A program made the position numbers and the translations under genes. A stretch of 45,562 bases of DNA, from assembly GCA_024277675.1 (NCBI GenBank), contig JAJRUS010000064.1, positions 1 through 45,562 of the forward strand. The letters run 5' to 3'. Below, one piece after another: positions 1 through 9,478 of the stretch (position 1 is the stretch's first letter; every line of letters starts with the position of its first letter). The notes beneath the pieces were generated by a model, which had not been told where the DNA came from, searched no databases, and worked only from the letters and a program-made list of their open reading frames with translations. This DNA is from a bacterium (GTDB taxonomy: Bacteria; SZUA-182; SZUA-191; JAJRXT01).

Positions 1-2018
1 GTAGCCCCCGACATGTTAATCATAGCCGGATTTACATAGTCGATATTCCCTTTGTCATTCACCACATAGATACCAAATGGCGCCCTTTCTATAATATCAT
101 GCGTTGCCTGATAAGCGCTTTTTAATCTTTCTTCTGTCCGTTTGCGCCGGGTGATGTCTCTTATAACGTTCAGGATATGTTCTTCGCCGCTCAAATAAAT
201 TGGTGTTCCCCTGGTTTCTACAGTAATAAGGGTGCCATCTTTACGAATATTCAACCTTTCGCAATCACATCTGCCTGTCTCTTTGGTATTTTTTAAACAT
301 TCTTTCAGGGCCGGGTGATAATCGGTGTGAACTAAATGTTTGGCATTAAGCTTTATCAATTCTTCATGATGATAACCGTACATTTTGGATGCCTGCGGAT
401 TAGCTTCTACAATATTGCAGTCAGCATCCATTACCAGAATCGCATCCATAGCGGAATCGAATATGCTGCGGTATCTGGCTTCTCTTTCCTTTAGCCCTTG
501 TGCCGCCAGTTTTTGTTCAGTGATGTCATACCACACCCCTGCAATATGACTGTTTTTCCCATCTGCGAATTTTACCAGGCGTGTCACTTCAGCAAACCAT
601 TTGTACGAACCATCAGCTACCTGCCAACGGTATTCATAATGGGCTGAACCATTTTTAAGCAGCTTTGAGCGATTTTCCGAAACCACGGACTTATCGTCAG
701 GATGAATACGGTCTAACCAAAAGGAGGATTCGCTAAGAAAATCTTCGGGTTTATAACCACAAACAACCACTGCGGAATCACTCACGTAAGTTGCCGCATA
801 ATCGTTCTTCGGTTTACAGGTATAGACAATAACCGGTAGTGTTTGTACAAGTAACGATAATTGCTGGTTGATATGCCGTAGTTCATCTTCTGCTGCTTTG
901 CGTTCGGTGATATCCCTGAAAATTCCCTGAATGATTTTTCTGCCGCCTATTCTGGTGACACTGGTACTAATCTCTACGGGAATCTTGCGGCCGGTTCGAT
1001 GATATACCCAAAGGTCTTTTATGCTTGTTTTTTTACTGGCAATCGCTTGCTGAAAACTATTTTTGCATTTTTCAGCTTCTTCTTTTGGATGGAGTTGAGT
1101 ATGGTGCAGACCTATTATCTTGTCGGCAGGCAGGCCCAGCAGTTTTTCAGCCTGTTTATTAACATTGAGAATAATGCCGGTTTGCGTATCTGCAATAAAT
1201 ATAGCGTCACTTGCGGTTTCCATCAGTTTGCGATATTTTTCTTCCGACTCTTTCAACTGGGTAATGTCAAATAAGATTCCCTCAATGCTGATTAGGTTGC
1301 CATGGCTGTCTAGATTGGGCAGGGAGTGATGAATAAAGTGAAACACCCGGTCTTTATGTTTGCTGCGTAATTGCAATTCAGTGGTTAGTTCCGTCTTATG
1401 CTCGATCTGGTCGGCAAATTTCCGCATGTATTCCTCTCCATCACCTGGAGACATAAGTTTTATTAAATCATCAATGCACTTAAAGTAACCAGTGGCTGGA
1501 GCCAGGGTATTTATGACCGACGGGCTGATATAGTTAAATTTGCCTCGCGGAGAAAGGCTGTAGACTATTTCAGAGATATTTTCACTGATTTTAGTATATC
1601 GCTCTTTGTAATAATTGATCAGTATATTGAACTGAGAGGTAAATAATTCCAGCACCTTGAGGAAGTATTTATCAATCCGCTGGAAGATGGTTGATAACCA
1701 CGGATTATCAAGGGCAATGCTTAAGCCGGCGGGATTTTCCTCGATAAATTTTTCTACTAATCGTTTTAGTGATAAATGTAATATGAAGATTTGTTCTAAG
1801 GTATGATCTGAAAGGAATCCCTTGTTCAGGCTTTTATTTAAGAAAGCTAGCGGCTTATGTTTTAAGCGTTTATTATCGCTTATAATAATGTTGAAATAAT
1901 TGGCCAGAAACTTTCGACATTCCGCTTTATTCTCAACCGGGAAAGCAGCGGTAACCTTGGTCAACCAAGCGTCGACTATAGATTCTTGGTGCTGTTCCAG
2001 CAAAGAGATAGGATCCAT
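1..2018 (-). CDS. Multi-PAS sensor protein, C-terminus off the left edge
   Basis: An open frame runs from an ATG at 2018 to the window edge (672 codons, no stop), so the C-terminal output domain is not visible. The first ~130 residues (starting MDPISLLEQHQESIVDAW) are alpha-helical and resemble an RsbRD-type N-terminal sensor domain. Then come four complete PAS domains and the start of a fifth. Their boundaries are marked by PAC endings such as FDITQLKESEEKYRKL, FRDITERKAAEDEL, YDITEQKLAAQ and RDITRRKRTEERL. The third PAS (YEYRWQVADGSYKWF) is of the PAS_3 type. No membrane segment is seen, so it is probably a cytoplasmic sensor kinase or cyclase-type protein. The start is preceded by only a weak AGGGAC site. 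It lies 259 bp downstream of miaB on the same strand; that gap shows no recognisable gene. Whether the output is a histidine kinase, GGDEF or other domain cannot be told. Confidence 0.85.
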   Translation of the reverse strand, partial: MDPISLLEQHQESIVDAWLTKVTAAFPVENKAECRKFLANYFNIIISDNKRLKHKPLAFLNKSLNKGFLSDHTLEQIFILHLSLKRLVEKFIEENPAGLSIALDNPWLSTIFQRIDKYFLKVLELFTSQFNILINYYKERYTKISENISEIVYSLSPRGKFNYISPSVINTLAPATGYFKCIDDLIKLMSPGDGEEYMRKFADQIEHKTELTTELQLRSKHKDRVFHFIHHSLPNLDSHGNLISIEGILFDITQLKESEEKYRKLMETASDAIFIADTQTGIILNVNKQAEKLLGLPADKIIGLHHTQLHPKEEAEKCKNSFQQAIASKKTSIKDLWVYHRTGRKIPVEISTSVTRIGGRKIIQGIFRDITERKAAEDELRHINQQLSLLVQTLPVIVYTCKPKNDYAATYVSDSAVVVCGYKPEDFLSESSFWLDRIHPDDKSVVSENRSKLLKNGSAHYEYRWQVADGSYKWFAEVTRLVKFADGKNSHIAGVWYDITEQKLAAQGLKEREARYRSIFDSAMDAILVMDADCNIVEANPQASKMYGYHHEELIKLNAKHLVHTDYHPALKECLKNTKETGRCDCERLNIRKDGTLITVETRGTPIYLSGEEHILNVIRDITRRKRTEERLKSAYQATHDIIERAPFGIYVVNDKGNIDYVNPAMINMSGA

Positions 2019-2277
2019 GTATTTTAGCTGTCCCTATACGGCTGCTGACAGGCTTTCAGATAGCACAACCTTCAACATGATTTGCCTCAATGAGTTTAGT
2101 AGCAATTACATATATAATAACACCATCCAGCCTATGAGTCAAGTAATGTATATGGCATGTAAGGGATATGTTTGATTTTGCCCCGCAAATTTAGAGGCGC
2201 TAACCAGGCAGGGCCGGCCACCCGAACCATCGAGCGCTGAATATCGGGAGCCTCCTCCACCCCCCATTCGGTTCAGT

Positions 2278-3615
2278 TTAGCTAATCACTTCTCCCTGAA
2301 AGCTGTTTTTGCCGGCGGCAATAATTCGAAGCTGGATCAGCTCTCCAATTAAATCGGAAGACCCGGTAAAATGAATCAATTTATTACCCCGGGTACGGCC
2401 GGTGAGTTTAGCTGCATCGGTCTTGCTGGGGCCTTCAACCAGCACTTCTTCTGGTTGTCCCAGCATAAGCTTACGCCGGGAAGCTGCGATTTCCTGCTGG
2501 AGTTTAAGCAGCCGTTGGAAGCGCTGCCTGCTTACGGTGCGGGGGATTTTAGCTTTAAATTCTGAGGCTGCGGTATGCGGGCGATCTGAGTATATAAAGC
2601 TGAATAAATTGTCAAATTGAACGGTTTTCAGGATTGTTAGCGTCTGCTCGAAATCCTGCTCCGTCTCGCCGGGAAAACCTACTATTATATCAGTGGTGAG
2701 GCTTATCCGGGGGATTTGTTCTTTAAGCAACTGAATCTTCTCTAAATATTCAGCCTGGGTATAAGCGCGGTTCATGGCCGCTAAAACCTTGTCCGAACCG
2801 GACTGCAACGGTAAATGCAGGTGCTCACATACCTTGGGAAGCTCCGCCATACGCTTAATCAATGAAGCAGAGAGGTCTTTGGGGTGTGAAGTTACGAACC
2901 GGATACGCGCGATGCCCGATATTTGGTTTAACTGCTCAAGCAGCTTGGGGAAACCAAATTCATTATCCAGCGCTTTTCCATAGGAGTTGACATTTTGACC
3001 CAGCAGGGTGATTTCTTTAACGCCGCCATCAGCCAATTGGCGCACTTCAGTGAGGATATCCCGCATGGGGCGGCTGCGTTCGCGGCCCCTGACGTAGGGC
3101 ACTACGCAATAGGCGCAATAATTGTCGCAGCCCTCCATAATAGTTACCCAGGCGCTATAAGGATTGTTACGCGAAACGGGCAAGGGTTTGGCTGTTAGTG
3201 GTGCTGAATATTCTACCAACTCCAGTTTGGGTTTTTTCCGGGCCAGCACCTGTTTTAGTAACTGGGGCAGGCGATGTAGATTATGAGTACCCAGTACCAG
3301 ATCGGTATAAGGCGCTCGTTTCAGGATTTCCGCTCCCTGGCTTTGCGCCAGACAACCGCAGAGGCCAATAATCAATTCCGGCCGCTTTGTTTTTAATAAC
3401 TTCAAACGCCCCAGCAGGGACAAAGCCTTCTGGTCAGCCTTGGCCCGTATGCAACAGGTATTAAGTAAAATCACATCGGCCTGCTCCACCATCGCTGTGG
3501 CCCGATAACCCTCCGCCTCGAGCAGCCCGCCCAGCTTTTCAGAGTCATGCTCATTCATCTGACAGCCGAAGGTTATAATGTGATAAAATTTATTTGAACC
3601 GTGTTCCAATTTCAC
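2278..3615 (-). CDS. miaB: tRNA-2-methylthio-N6-dimethylallyladenosine synthase MiaB
   Basis: Radical SAM methylthiotransferase that adds the 2-methylthio group to i6A37 of tRNAs reading UNN codons. The 445-residue protein has the family layout: an N-terminal UPF0004 domain with cluster-binding Cys18 (ITFGCQMN), Cys54 (NTCC) and Cys88 (GLCGC), the radical SAM motif Cys163-x3-Cys167-x2-Cys170 (CDNYCAYC), and a C-terminal TRAM domain. ITFGCQMNEHDSE is typical of MiaB rather than of MtaB or RimO. The start is a GTG seven bases after the dprA stop, so it is probably co-transcribed with thiC and dprA. An ATG nearby is in another frame. Length matches the family. Confidence 0.95.
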   Translation of the reverse strand: MKLEHGSNKFYHIITFGCQMNEHDSEKLGGLLEAEGYRATAMVEQADVILLNTCCIRAKADQKALSLLGRLKLLKTKRPELIIGLCGCLAQSQGAEILKRAPYTDLVLGTHNLHRLPQLLKQVLARKKPKLELVEYSAPLTAKPLPVSRNNPYSAWVTIMEGCDNYCAYCVVPYVRGRERSRPMRDILTEVRQLADGGVKEITLLGQNVNSYGKALDNEFGFPKLLEQLNQISGIARIRFVTSHPKDLSASLIKRMAELPKVCEHLHLPLQSGSDKVLAAMNRAYTQAEYLEKIQLLKEQIPRISLTTDIIVGFPGETEQDFEQTLTILKTVQFDNLFSFIYSDRPHTAASEFKAKIPRTVSRQRFQRLLKLQQEIAASRRKLMLGQPEEVLVEGPSKTDAAKLTGRTRGNKLIHFTGSSDLIGELIQLRIIAAGKNSFQGEVIS

Positions 3616-3622
3616 AACCCAT

Positions 3623-4729
3623 TTATTCGCGTCGGCAAAACATTTTACCCGGGACTTGCATTATACAGCCCTTCATCTCCAGGGTCATAAGAACCCCCAA
3701 TATTTTATTAGCGGGTAAAGCGCTATTTATAATCAGCTCATCCACATGCACCAGATCATAGGGCAGCAATTCCAGCACAGCGCTTTCTTCGGCGGTAAGC
3801 GCTGTAAGAGCCGCTTTTTTCCCTTCAGTGGTGTCTGCTTTGGTAGCCAGGCCGGCCAGTTGAGGCTTCAACTCCTCTAAAATATCGGCTGTATTCTCTA
3901 TTAACTTAGCGCCTTGCTTAATCATCGCATGCGTGCCCCGGCTGTACTTAGAAGTAACCTGTCCCGGAAAGGCGAACACTTCCCGGCCTTGCTCCAGGGC
4001 GCAGCCCACCGTAATCATGGTGCCGCTGCGCAAAGCCGCCTCTACCACCACCACCCCCAAGGATAAGCCGGAGATAATGCGGTTTCTTATTGGAAAGTTG
4101 TAAGCATGGGGTGGAGTGGACAGCGGAAATTCAGATATTACCGCACCGGAGGCTGAAATGCGCTGCATGAGTTCATAATTTTCCGGGGGATAGGTTACAT
4201 CCAACCCACAACCGAGTACCGCCAAAGTCCGGCCCCCATATTTCAGGGCGCCGCGATGGGCGGCGCTATCAATTCCCCGTGCCATACCACTGACTACAGT
4301 CAATCCGCATTCAGCCAGTTTAAAGGCCAATTCCTCAGCCAGCATTCGTCCATAACTCGTATTGCGGCGGGAGCCGACAATGGCTATACTGTAATAATCC
4401 TGGGGCCTTATGTCCCCCTTTACATATAGCGCCAGCGGTGGATCAAAGATGGATTTTAAGTGTTCGGGATACTCAGCATCATCCAGGGTAATTATAGATA
4501 CCCCCTGCTGTTCTATCTGCGCCAGTTCCTTTTTTACAGCCGGTTCCCAGTCAAACTCCTTGACCTTGGCCGCTATTTTGGGGTTTAAGTCCTCCACCTG
4601 GCCCAGCTCTTCCAGCGGAGCCAGAAAAACTTCTTTAGGTGACTCAAAGTGCTCCGCCAGCCGGTATAGGTCGGCAGTTCTAACCCCGGGGATTAAACTA
4701 AGCGCCAGCCAATAATCTCTCTCTTCCAT
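3623..4729 (-). CDS. dprA: DNA processing protein DprA/Smf
   Basis: Single-stranded DNA-binding Rossmann-fold protein that loads RecA during natural transformation; it is also widespread in bacteria not known to be competent. The 368-residue protein has an N-terminal helical/HhH region, then the DprA Rossmann core: GSRRNTSYG (about 119-127), SGMARGIDSAAHRG (147-160), GCGLDVTYPPEN (173-184), the NFPIRNRIISGLS stretch and SGTMITVGCALEQGR. A C-terminal winged-helix segment follows. I chose the ATG at 4729 (MEERDYWLAL): a longer frame exists upstream but it would overlap thiC, and the family begins near this residue. It starts 13 bases after the thiC stop and is followed closely by miaB. Confidence 0.93.
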   Translation of the reverse strand: MEERDYWLALSLIPGVRTADLYRLAEHFESPKEVFLAPLEELGQVEDLNPKIAAKVKEFDWEPAVKKELAQIEQQGVSIITLDDAEYPEHLKSIFDPPLALYVKGDIRPQDYYSIAIVGSRRNTSYGRMLAEELAFKLAECGLTVVSGMARGIDSAAHRGALKYGGRTLAVLGCGLDVTYPPENYELMQRISASGAVISEFPLSTPPHAYNFPIRNRIISGLSLGVVVVEAALRSGTMITVGCALEQGREVFAFPGQVTSKYSRGTHAMIKQGAKLIENTADILEELKPQLAGLATKADTTEGKKAALTALTAEESAVLELLPYDLVHVDELIINSALPANKILGVLMTLEMKGCIMQVPGKMFCRRE

Positions 4730-4742
4730 TTTGTTTGCCTGA

Positions 4743-6035
4743 TTATTCCAGGAAATCCCTGACTTTTTTAATAGCGCAGAATTCCCCGCACATACTGCAT
4801 ACCTCGCCTGCACCTTCCAGCTTATCCGAGCACAACTCCCTGGTTTTTTCAGGGTCTAAGGATAAGGAAATCTGCTGCGGCCAGTCCAAGGTTTTGCGGG
4901 CCAGCGACATTTCATAATCGCGCCTTTGCGCCAGCGGCAACTCCCGCGATACATCGGCCGCCTGGGCGGCAATGCGGGTTGCAATTACCCCCAGCCTTAC
5001 ATCTTCCAGCGTCGGTAGCCGGAGGTGCTCAGCCGGAGTGACATAGCATAAAAAATCAGCCCCGGCGGCGGCAGCCGCCGCTCCCCCGATAGCGGCCACA
5101 ATGTGGTCATAACCGGGAGCCGAATCGGTAACCAGCGGCCCCAACACATAGAACGGAGCCGATTTACAAAGCCTTTTCTGTATCAATACATTAGCCTCGA
5201 TCTGATTTAAGGGAACATGTCCGGGGCCTTCAATCATTACCGCCACCCCCTGCTGCCAGGCGATTTCGGTCAACTCTCCCAGGGTGATCAACTCCTGCAA
5301 CTGGGGCCGGTCGGTGGCGTCGGCCCCGGCGCCCGGGCGCAAGCCGTCTCCCAAGCTGAGCACTGCATCATACTTTTTGGCAAGCTTAACCAACCGCTCA
5401 AATTGCTCATACAGGGGATTTTCCCGCTTATTTAAGATCATCCATTCGGCCAGAAAGGTACCGCCCCGACTTACCAGGGGCAACAAGCGTTTATCTCGCT
5501 TAAGCCGTTCCAAAACCTTCTGAGTCACCCCACAGTGGACAGTGATAAAATCCACCCCATCCTGAAGCTGCTCCTCAATGACTTCGAATATTTTTTCGGG
5601 GTCCAGCCTGGCGATAGATTGGCCCCTGGCCACAGTGTCAACTACCGCCTGGTAAATAGGAACGGTGCCTACCGGTACATTAGAAGCTTTTAGAACCTGC
5701 CGCCTGATAGCCCTTAAATCCCCGCCGGTACTTAAGTCCATTATGGCATCAGCTCCGGCCTTAAGCGCCGTATGCAGTTTTTTCAGCTCTAACCCTACGT
5801 CAAACATGTCTTTCGAGGTGCCTATATTGGCATTTACTTTAGTGCGCAACCCGCGACCGATTCCCATCGGCGCTGAATCCCGCCTGAGATTATGGGTAAT
5901 AACCACTCTGCCTTGAGCTACTTCCTGTCGGATGTACTCCGGGGTACGTTCCTCGGCGGTAGCCACCTGCTCCATCCGGGAGGTAATAACACCTGCCCGA
6001 GCCTGTTCCATCTGAGTGCGATGCCGCTTTTCCAT
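4743..6035 (-). CDS. thiC: Phosphomethylpyrimidine synthase ThiC (short form)
   Basis: Radical SAM enzyme converting aminoimidazole ribotide to HMP-phosphate in thiamine synthesis. The 430 residues carry the ThiC signatures NANIGTS, MDLSTGGD, TVPIYQA, GDGLRPG, EGPGHVP, FYVLGPLVTD and LCYVTPAEHL. The C-terminal cluster motif at 413-420 is CSMCGEFC, with three rather than four residues before the last Cys as compared with the E. coli-type motif. The protein lacks the N-terminal extension of the long form, as is usual in anaerobes and archaea. The paralogous BzaF/BzaA/BzaB enzymes (5-hydroxybenzimidazole synthesis for cobamides) look very similar and cannot be excluded without alignment. No THI-box (TPP riboswitch) is visible upstream. 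Ribosome binding site AGAGG lies about 12 bases before the ATG. Confidence 0.88.
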   Translation of the reverse strand: MEKRHRTQMEQARAGVITSRMEQVATAEERTPEYIRQEVAQGRVVITHNLRRDSAPMGIGRGLRTKVNANIGTSKDMFDVGLELKKLHTALKAGADAIMDLSTGGDLRAIRRQVLKASNVPVGTVPIYQAVVDTVARGQSIARLDPEKIFEVIEEQLQDGVDFITVHCGVTQKVLERLKRDKRLLPLVSRGGTFLAEWMILNKRENPLYEQFERLVKLAKKYDAVLSLGDGLRPGAGADATDRPQLQELITLGELTEIAWQQGVAVMIEGPGHVPLNQIEANVLIQKRLCKSAPFYVLGPLVTDSAPGYDHIVAAIGGAAAAAAGADFLCYVTPAEHLRLPTLEDVRLGVIATRIAAQAADVSRELPLAQRRDYEMSLARKTLDWPQQISLSLDPEKTRELCSDKLEGAGEVCSMCGEFCAIKKVRDFLE

Positions 6036-6441
6036 AATAATGGTTTTCCTCTTTAGTTAGCTATAAATTTATGCTGTACAAGGGATTTTACCCTATTTTA
6101 TTGTAAACGATTTGTGAAGCAGTGTAAAGGGGAGATAACCGTTTCAGCATAACCCTAATTCACCGTTCAGAAAACAGGGAAACCTGGCTAGCCTTGATAA
6201 AACAATATGATAGAATGTATTTATTGGGTGCAGTATATCACCAAAATCAAACACCAACGGAGTAAAAACATTATGACAGATAAGCATTTTTAAATTTCCC
6301 GTATGGAAAAGAGAGACAACAGTAAAACTGTCCACAACTCAGGGGATAAAGGGCTTGATTTACCAAAAACCGGATGCTAAGATTACTTAAATTTGTCCAT
6401 AACAAGAACCGAATTTTTCGGGCTAAAATGAGCTGTCTATA
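6036..6441. other. Divergent intergenic region between thiC and tadA
   Basis: About 400 bp separating divergent genes, so it should hold both promoters. I looked for a TPP riboswitch, a cobalamin riboswitch, tRNA and SRP RNA and found none. No long reading frame with convincing coding character is present. No clear -35/-10 pair could be assigned. Confidence 0.6.
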
Positions 6442-6921
6442 GTGATAATTTCATTTCCAAAACATATGAAAAAATATATGCAACTGGCGCTTGATGAAGC
6501 TGAACTTGCTTTCAGGGAAGGAGAAGTGCCGGTGGGGGCCGTGATTACCAAGGATGATAAAGTTATTGCCAGAGCGCATAACTTAAGGGAACAAAGCGGT
6601 GATCCCACTGCCCATGCCGAGGTGCTGGCCCTGCGGGAAGCCGCCCGGAAATTGGGCGGCTGGCGGCTTTCCGGTACGCAATTGTATGTAACCATTGAAC
6701 CCTGTCCCATGTGCGCCGGGGCTATGGTGCTGGCCCGCATTGATGCGCTGATATATGGAGCCGGCGACCTAAAATGGGGGGCGGTGGAATCCATCTTTAA
6801 CATACCGAATCATCCCCGACTCAACCACCGAATAGATATAGCCGGTGGGGTGTCGGCTACCGAATGCCAGGCCGTAATGCAACAATTTTTCGCCCGGCGC
6901 AGAAGCGGTGTAATAAGTTAG
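6442..6921 (+). CDS. tadA: tRNA-specific adenosine deaminase TadA
   Basis: Deaminates A34 to inosine in the tRNA-Arg(ACG) anticodon. The 159-residue protein has the zinc cytidine/deoxycytidylate deaminase motifs: HAE at 58-60 (zinc His and proton-shuttling Glu) and PCPMC at 87-91 (two zinc Cys), followed by the TadA-typical region LIYGAGDLKWGAVES. The frame opens with a GTG at 6442; an ATG at 6466 (MKKYMQLALDEA) is an equally reasonable start and gives a more usual N-terminus. Neither has a good Shine-Dalgarno site. The next gene starts within 20 bases, so the two are likely co-transcribed. Confidence 0.95.
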   Translation: MIISFPKHMKKYMQLALDEAELAFREGEVPVGAVITKDDKVIARAHNLREQSGDPTAHAEVLALREAARKLGGWRLSGTQLYVTIEPCPMCAGAMVLARIDALIYGAGDLKWGAVESIFNIPNHPRLNHRIDIAGGVSATECQAVMQQFFARRRSGVIS

Positions 6922-6937
6922 CGGGACTTTGAGACTA

Positions 6938-8134
6938 ATGCAAGATATTGAGCGACTTAAAATTAAAATTTGCGATCATATTGATAATCTGGCGCCTGAA
7001 TTAATCGAACTTAGTCGCACTATTCATGGGCAACCAGAGTTAGCCTTTGAGGAAACAAAAGCCAGCCATTGCTTATCTTCTTTTCTAAAAAAGCATGGCT
7101 TCTCATGTCAGCCGGGGGTTGGAGAAATGCCCACTGCTTTTATAGCCGGCTATCCGCCACATTCCACTAAACGTCCAACTGTAGCCTTTCTGGCCGAATA
7201 TGACGCCTTGCCGAATTTGGGACATGCCTGCGGTCACAACCTGATTGCCGCCGCCAGTGCGGGGGCGGCAGTTGGGCTTTGCTCCTGCCTTTTTGAGCAG
7301 TGGGGGAGAATCGCGGTTTTAGGCACTCCGGCCGAAGAAGGTGGCGGGGGCAAGATCAAGCTGATAAACAAAGGCTTATTTAATAACTTAGATGTAGCGC
7401 TGATGTTTCATCCCGATTCAAAAACGCAGTTGGTGAAGCGGGCGCTGGCCATGGTAGCCCTGGAGGTCAACTTTCATGGACAGGCGGCGCATGCGGCGGC
7501 CGCTCCCCATGAGGGGCGAAACGCCCTGGATGCAGTTATCATGAGTTTTAACAACATTAACTCCCTGCGCCAGCAAATCCGGGATGACGCCCGCATTCAC
7601 GGTATAATTACTCACGGCGGTGAAGCTCCCAATATTATTCCCCATTTTGCCGCTGCCAGATTTATGGTACGGGCGCTGGATAATACCTATTTGCAACAAC
7701 TGCTGGCAAGGGTTATCGACTGCTTTAAAGCCGCCGCCCAGGCCAGTTGTACCCGGCTTGAGCTAAAACAGGATGAGTTAAGCTATGCTGCCTTTAAGCC
7801 GAATTATGGGCTGGTGGAATTGTTCCGCCCAAATCTAAAGTCTCTGGGGCTTAGAGAAACCCCCGGTTCAGAGCTGGCTAATATCGGCTCCAGCGATATA
7901 GGAAACGTGAGCCGGCTACTGCCCAGCCTGCATGCCAACATTGCTATTTGCCCGGCAGATTTATCCATACATACCCCTGAATTTGCCAATGCGGCCATAT
8001 CCGATTTTGGACAAAGGCGGATGCTGCTGGCCGCCAAAGCCTTAAGCTTAACCGCCTTAGACCTACTTTATTATCCCGAATGTTTAAAGGGGGTAAAACA
8101 GGAGTTTGAGGGGGGGGGGCATAACACCCTTTGA
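6938..8134 (+). CDS. M20 family amidohydrolase
   Basis: Metal-dependent amidohydrolase or aminoacylase of peptidase family M20, nearest in feel to the M20D/AbgB-type group that hydrolyses N-acyl or p-aminobenzoyl-glutamate amide bonds. About 398 residues. Visible are AEYDALPNLGHACGHN (metal-ligand and catalytic region, about 86-101), GTPAEEGGGGK, the dimerisation-domain stretch HGQAAHAAAAPHEGRNALDA and a C-terminal ligand region. The substrate cannot be told. A TTG at 6929 extends the frame by three codons, but the ATG at 6938 is the likelier start. It follows tadA closely and is convergent with the next gene. A run of nine G near the 3' end encodes Gly-Gly-Gly. Confidence 0.85.
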   Translation: MQDIERLKIKICDHIDNLAPELIELSRTIHGQPELAFEETKASHCLSSFLKKHGFSCQPGVGEMPTAFIAGYPPHSTKRPTVAFLAEYDALPNLGHACGHNLIAAASAGAAVGLCSCLFEQWGRIAVLGTPAEEGGGGKIKLINKGLFNNLDVALMFHPDSKTQLVKRALAMVALEVNFHGQAAHAAAAPHEGRNALDAVIMSFNNINSLRQQIRDDARIHGIITHGGEAPNIIPHFAAARFMVRALDNTYLQQLLARVIDCFKAAAQASCTRLELKQDELSYAAFKPNYGLVELFRPNLKSLGLRETPGSELANIGSSDIGNVSRLLPSLHANIAICPADLSIHTPEFANAAISDFGQRRMLLAAKALSLTALDLLYYPECLKGVKQEFEGGGHNTL

Positions 8135-8187
8135 TTGAAGCCGGCGGTTACCTGCCAAATCAGGGCTTTCCTTCCGGTTTTGATCTT

Positions 8188-9462
8188 TTATGAATAATCC
8201 GGGTTAGCGACTTGATTACCGATATATACTTCACTGAAATTCTCATCCGGGATGCACCTGATAATTCTTACTTCATAGCCGGCGGGGTTTAAAAATATCA
8301 GGTTATTGCGATGGGTCTCCAACTGTTGTTTTTTACCAGATACATGGATTTGCGCTTTGGGAACACGGTTTTTTTCTAAATCTTCCAAGGCTTCCTCCAG
8401 CCCGGGCGCCGGCACTACCAGCTTTTCGAGTAATCCCTGTCCGGTTATGGTTTCATAGGGGCGTCGATATTTTATCGCTGTTTTATAATACCTTGAAAAA
8501 CGCTGGCCGAACAGCCTTTGTGAAAAAGTGCAGTGGTGAACGGAATAGGCAAAGTTCTGCTCAACCGCAAATTCCATTAAATCGAAAATAGTTTCTTCAC
8601 TTTGATAGACCGGCGCTTCTTTTACAATATAAAAGGGGAATTTGTAATCCTTCCGTATCTTATATTTCCGGCCCTTAACTTTGCTGATGTTGCCTTGGTT
8701 TATAGTTAGTTCATGCAGATTTATGCCGGCAATCCCAAGCTGTTCTAAATCCTGCATGGTCTGCTTAATTTTTGGGGCCGCTTCGGGTATAACGGGTATT
8801 TCAACCATCACTTTAGGTATATATTGCTTAGCCAGGGCTACCGGGTCCACATTATAACCATTTGCCGCCAGATTAAACCGGATTTCATCCAGCCCCGTTT
8901 TTTGCAAAGCTTTTAAGTTCTCAGCGGTTAATAAATCCCCATTAGTGTATAAATGAATCCAGAAATATGACCCGAATCTGTTTTTCAGCAGTTTGATATA
9001 GTGCAGTAGCTTGTCGATAACCACCAAGGGTTCTCCCCCGGTTAAGCCGCAGCCTTTAGCGTCAAACCACTCGATAGCTTGTTGAACCGGCAACAGTTCT
9101 TTATCTTCTGCCGGGGAATAATTAGTTAATGCGCTTCCGGTGATGGCGGCTTCGGTGCGTTTCTGAGGGCAGAAGAAGCAATTCCTGGTACAGTGACTGG
9201 TCAGATGAAAACAAACCATATCTCCGTGGGAACACCGCCGGCAGTTGGCCGATCCCAGGCCTTGGTAACATAGCTTATTGTTAATGTACGATATATTTCT
9301 AAGCTGTTTAAGCCGCTGATAACGAATAGCCCTTTGTTTTGCTCTTGCCTCCGGTTGAGGGGCTATCAATAAACCATTTTTTTGCAGAAAATAATCATGC
9401 TCCAGTTGGAGCATATCCATTTTTATTTTTTTTATTTTTAATATAGAGTAGTGGCGCTGCAT
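8188..9462 (-). CDS. Radical SAM protein of unknown substrate
   Basis: Recognised as radical SAM by CTRNCFFC (Cys91, Cys95, Cys98 from the chosen start) and the GGEP-type segment CGLTGGEPLVV. Just before it lies an extra CxxC pair (ANCRRC, Cys74/Cys77), which together with HLTSHCTRNCFFCP recalls activating-enzyme-like and PflA-related subfamilies. No SPASM-type cysteine cluster is seen at the C-terminus. The frame is open further upstream, but that would overlap the solute-binding gene by 89 bases; the ATG at 9462, 16 bases after the stop of that gene, avoids this. No good ribosome binding site supports any start. Last gene of a compact run with the binding protein and the C_GCAxxG_C_C protein. 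Function not known. Confidence 0.75.
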   Translation of the reverse strand: MQRHYSILKIKKIKMDMLQLEHDYFLQKNGLLIAPQPEARAKQRAIRYQRLKQLRNISYINNKLCYQGLGSANCRRCSHGDMVCFHLTSHCTRNCFFCPQKRTEAAITGSALTNYSPAEDKELLPVQQAIEWFDAKGCGLTGGEPLVVIDKLLHYIKLLKNRFGSYFWIHLYTNGDLLTAENLKALQKTGLDEIRFNLAANGYNVDPVALAKQYIPKVMVEIPVIPEAAPKIKQTMQDLEQLGIAGINLHELTINQGNISKVKGRKYKIRKDYKFPFYIVKEAPVYQSEETIFDLMEFAVEQNFAYSVHHCTFSQRLFGQRFSRYYKTAIKYRRPYETITGQGLLEKLVVPAPGLEEALEDLEKNRVPKAQIHVSGKKQQLETHRNNLIFLNPAGYEVRIIRCIPDENFSEVYIGNQVANPDYS

Positions 9463-9478
9463 ATTTTGTAGGTAGTTT

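Noticed and set aside
6036-6441. TPP or cobalamin riboswitch before thiC
   Set aside because: The conserved THI-box segments and the B12-box are absent on either strand.
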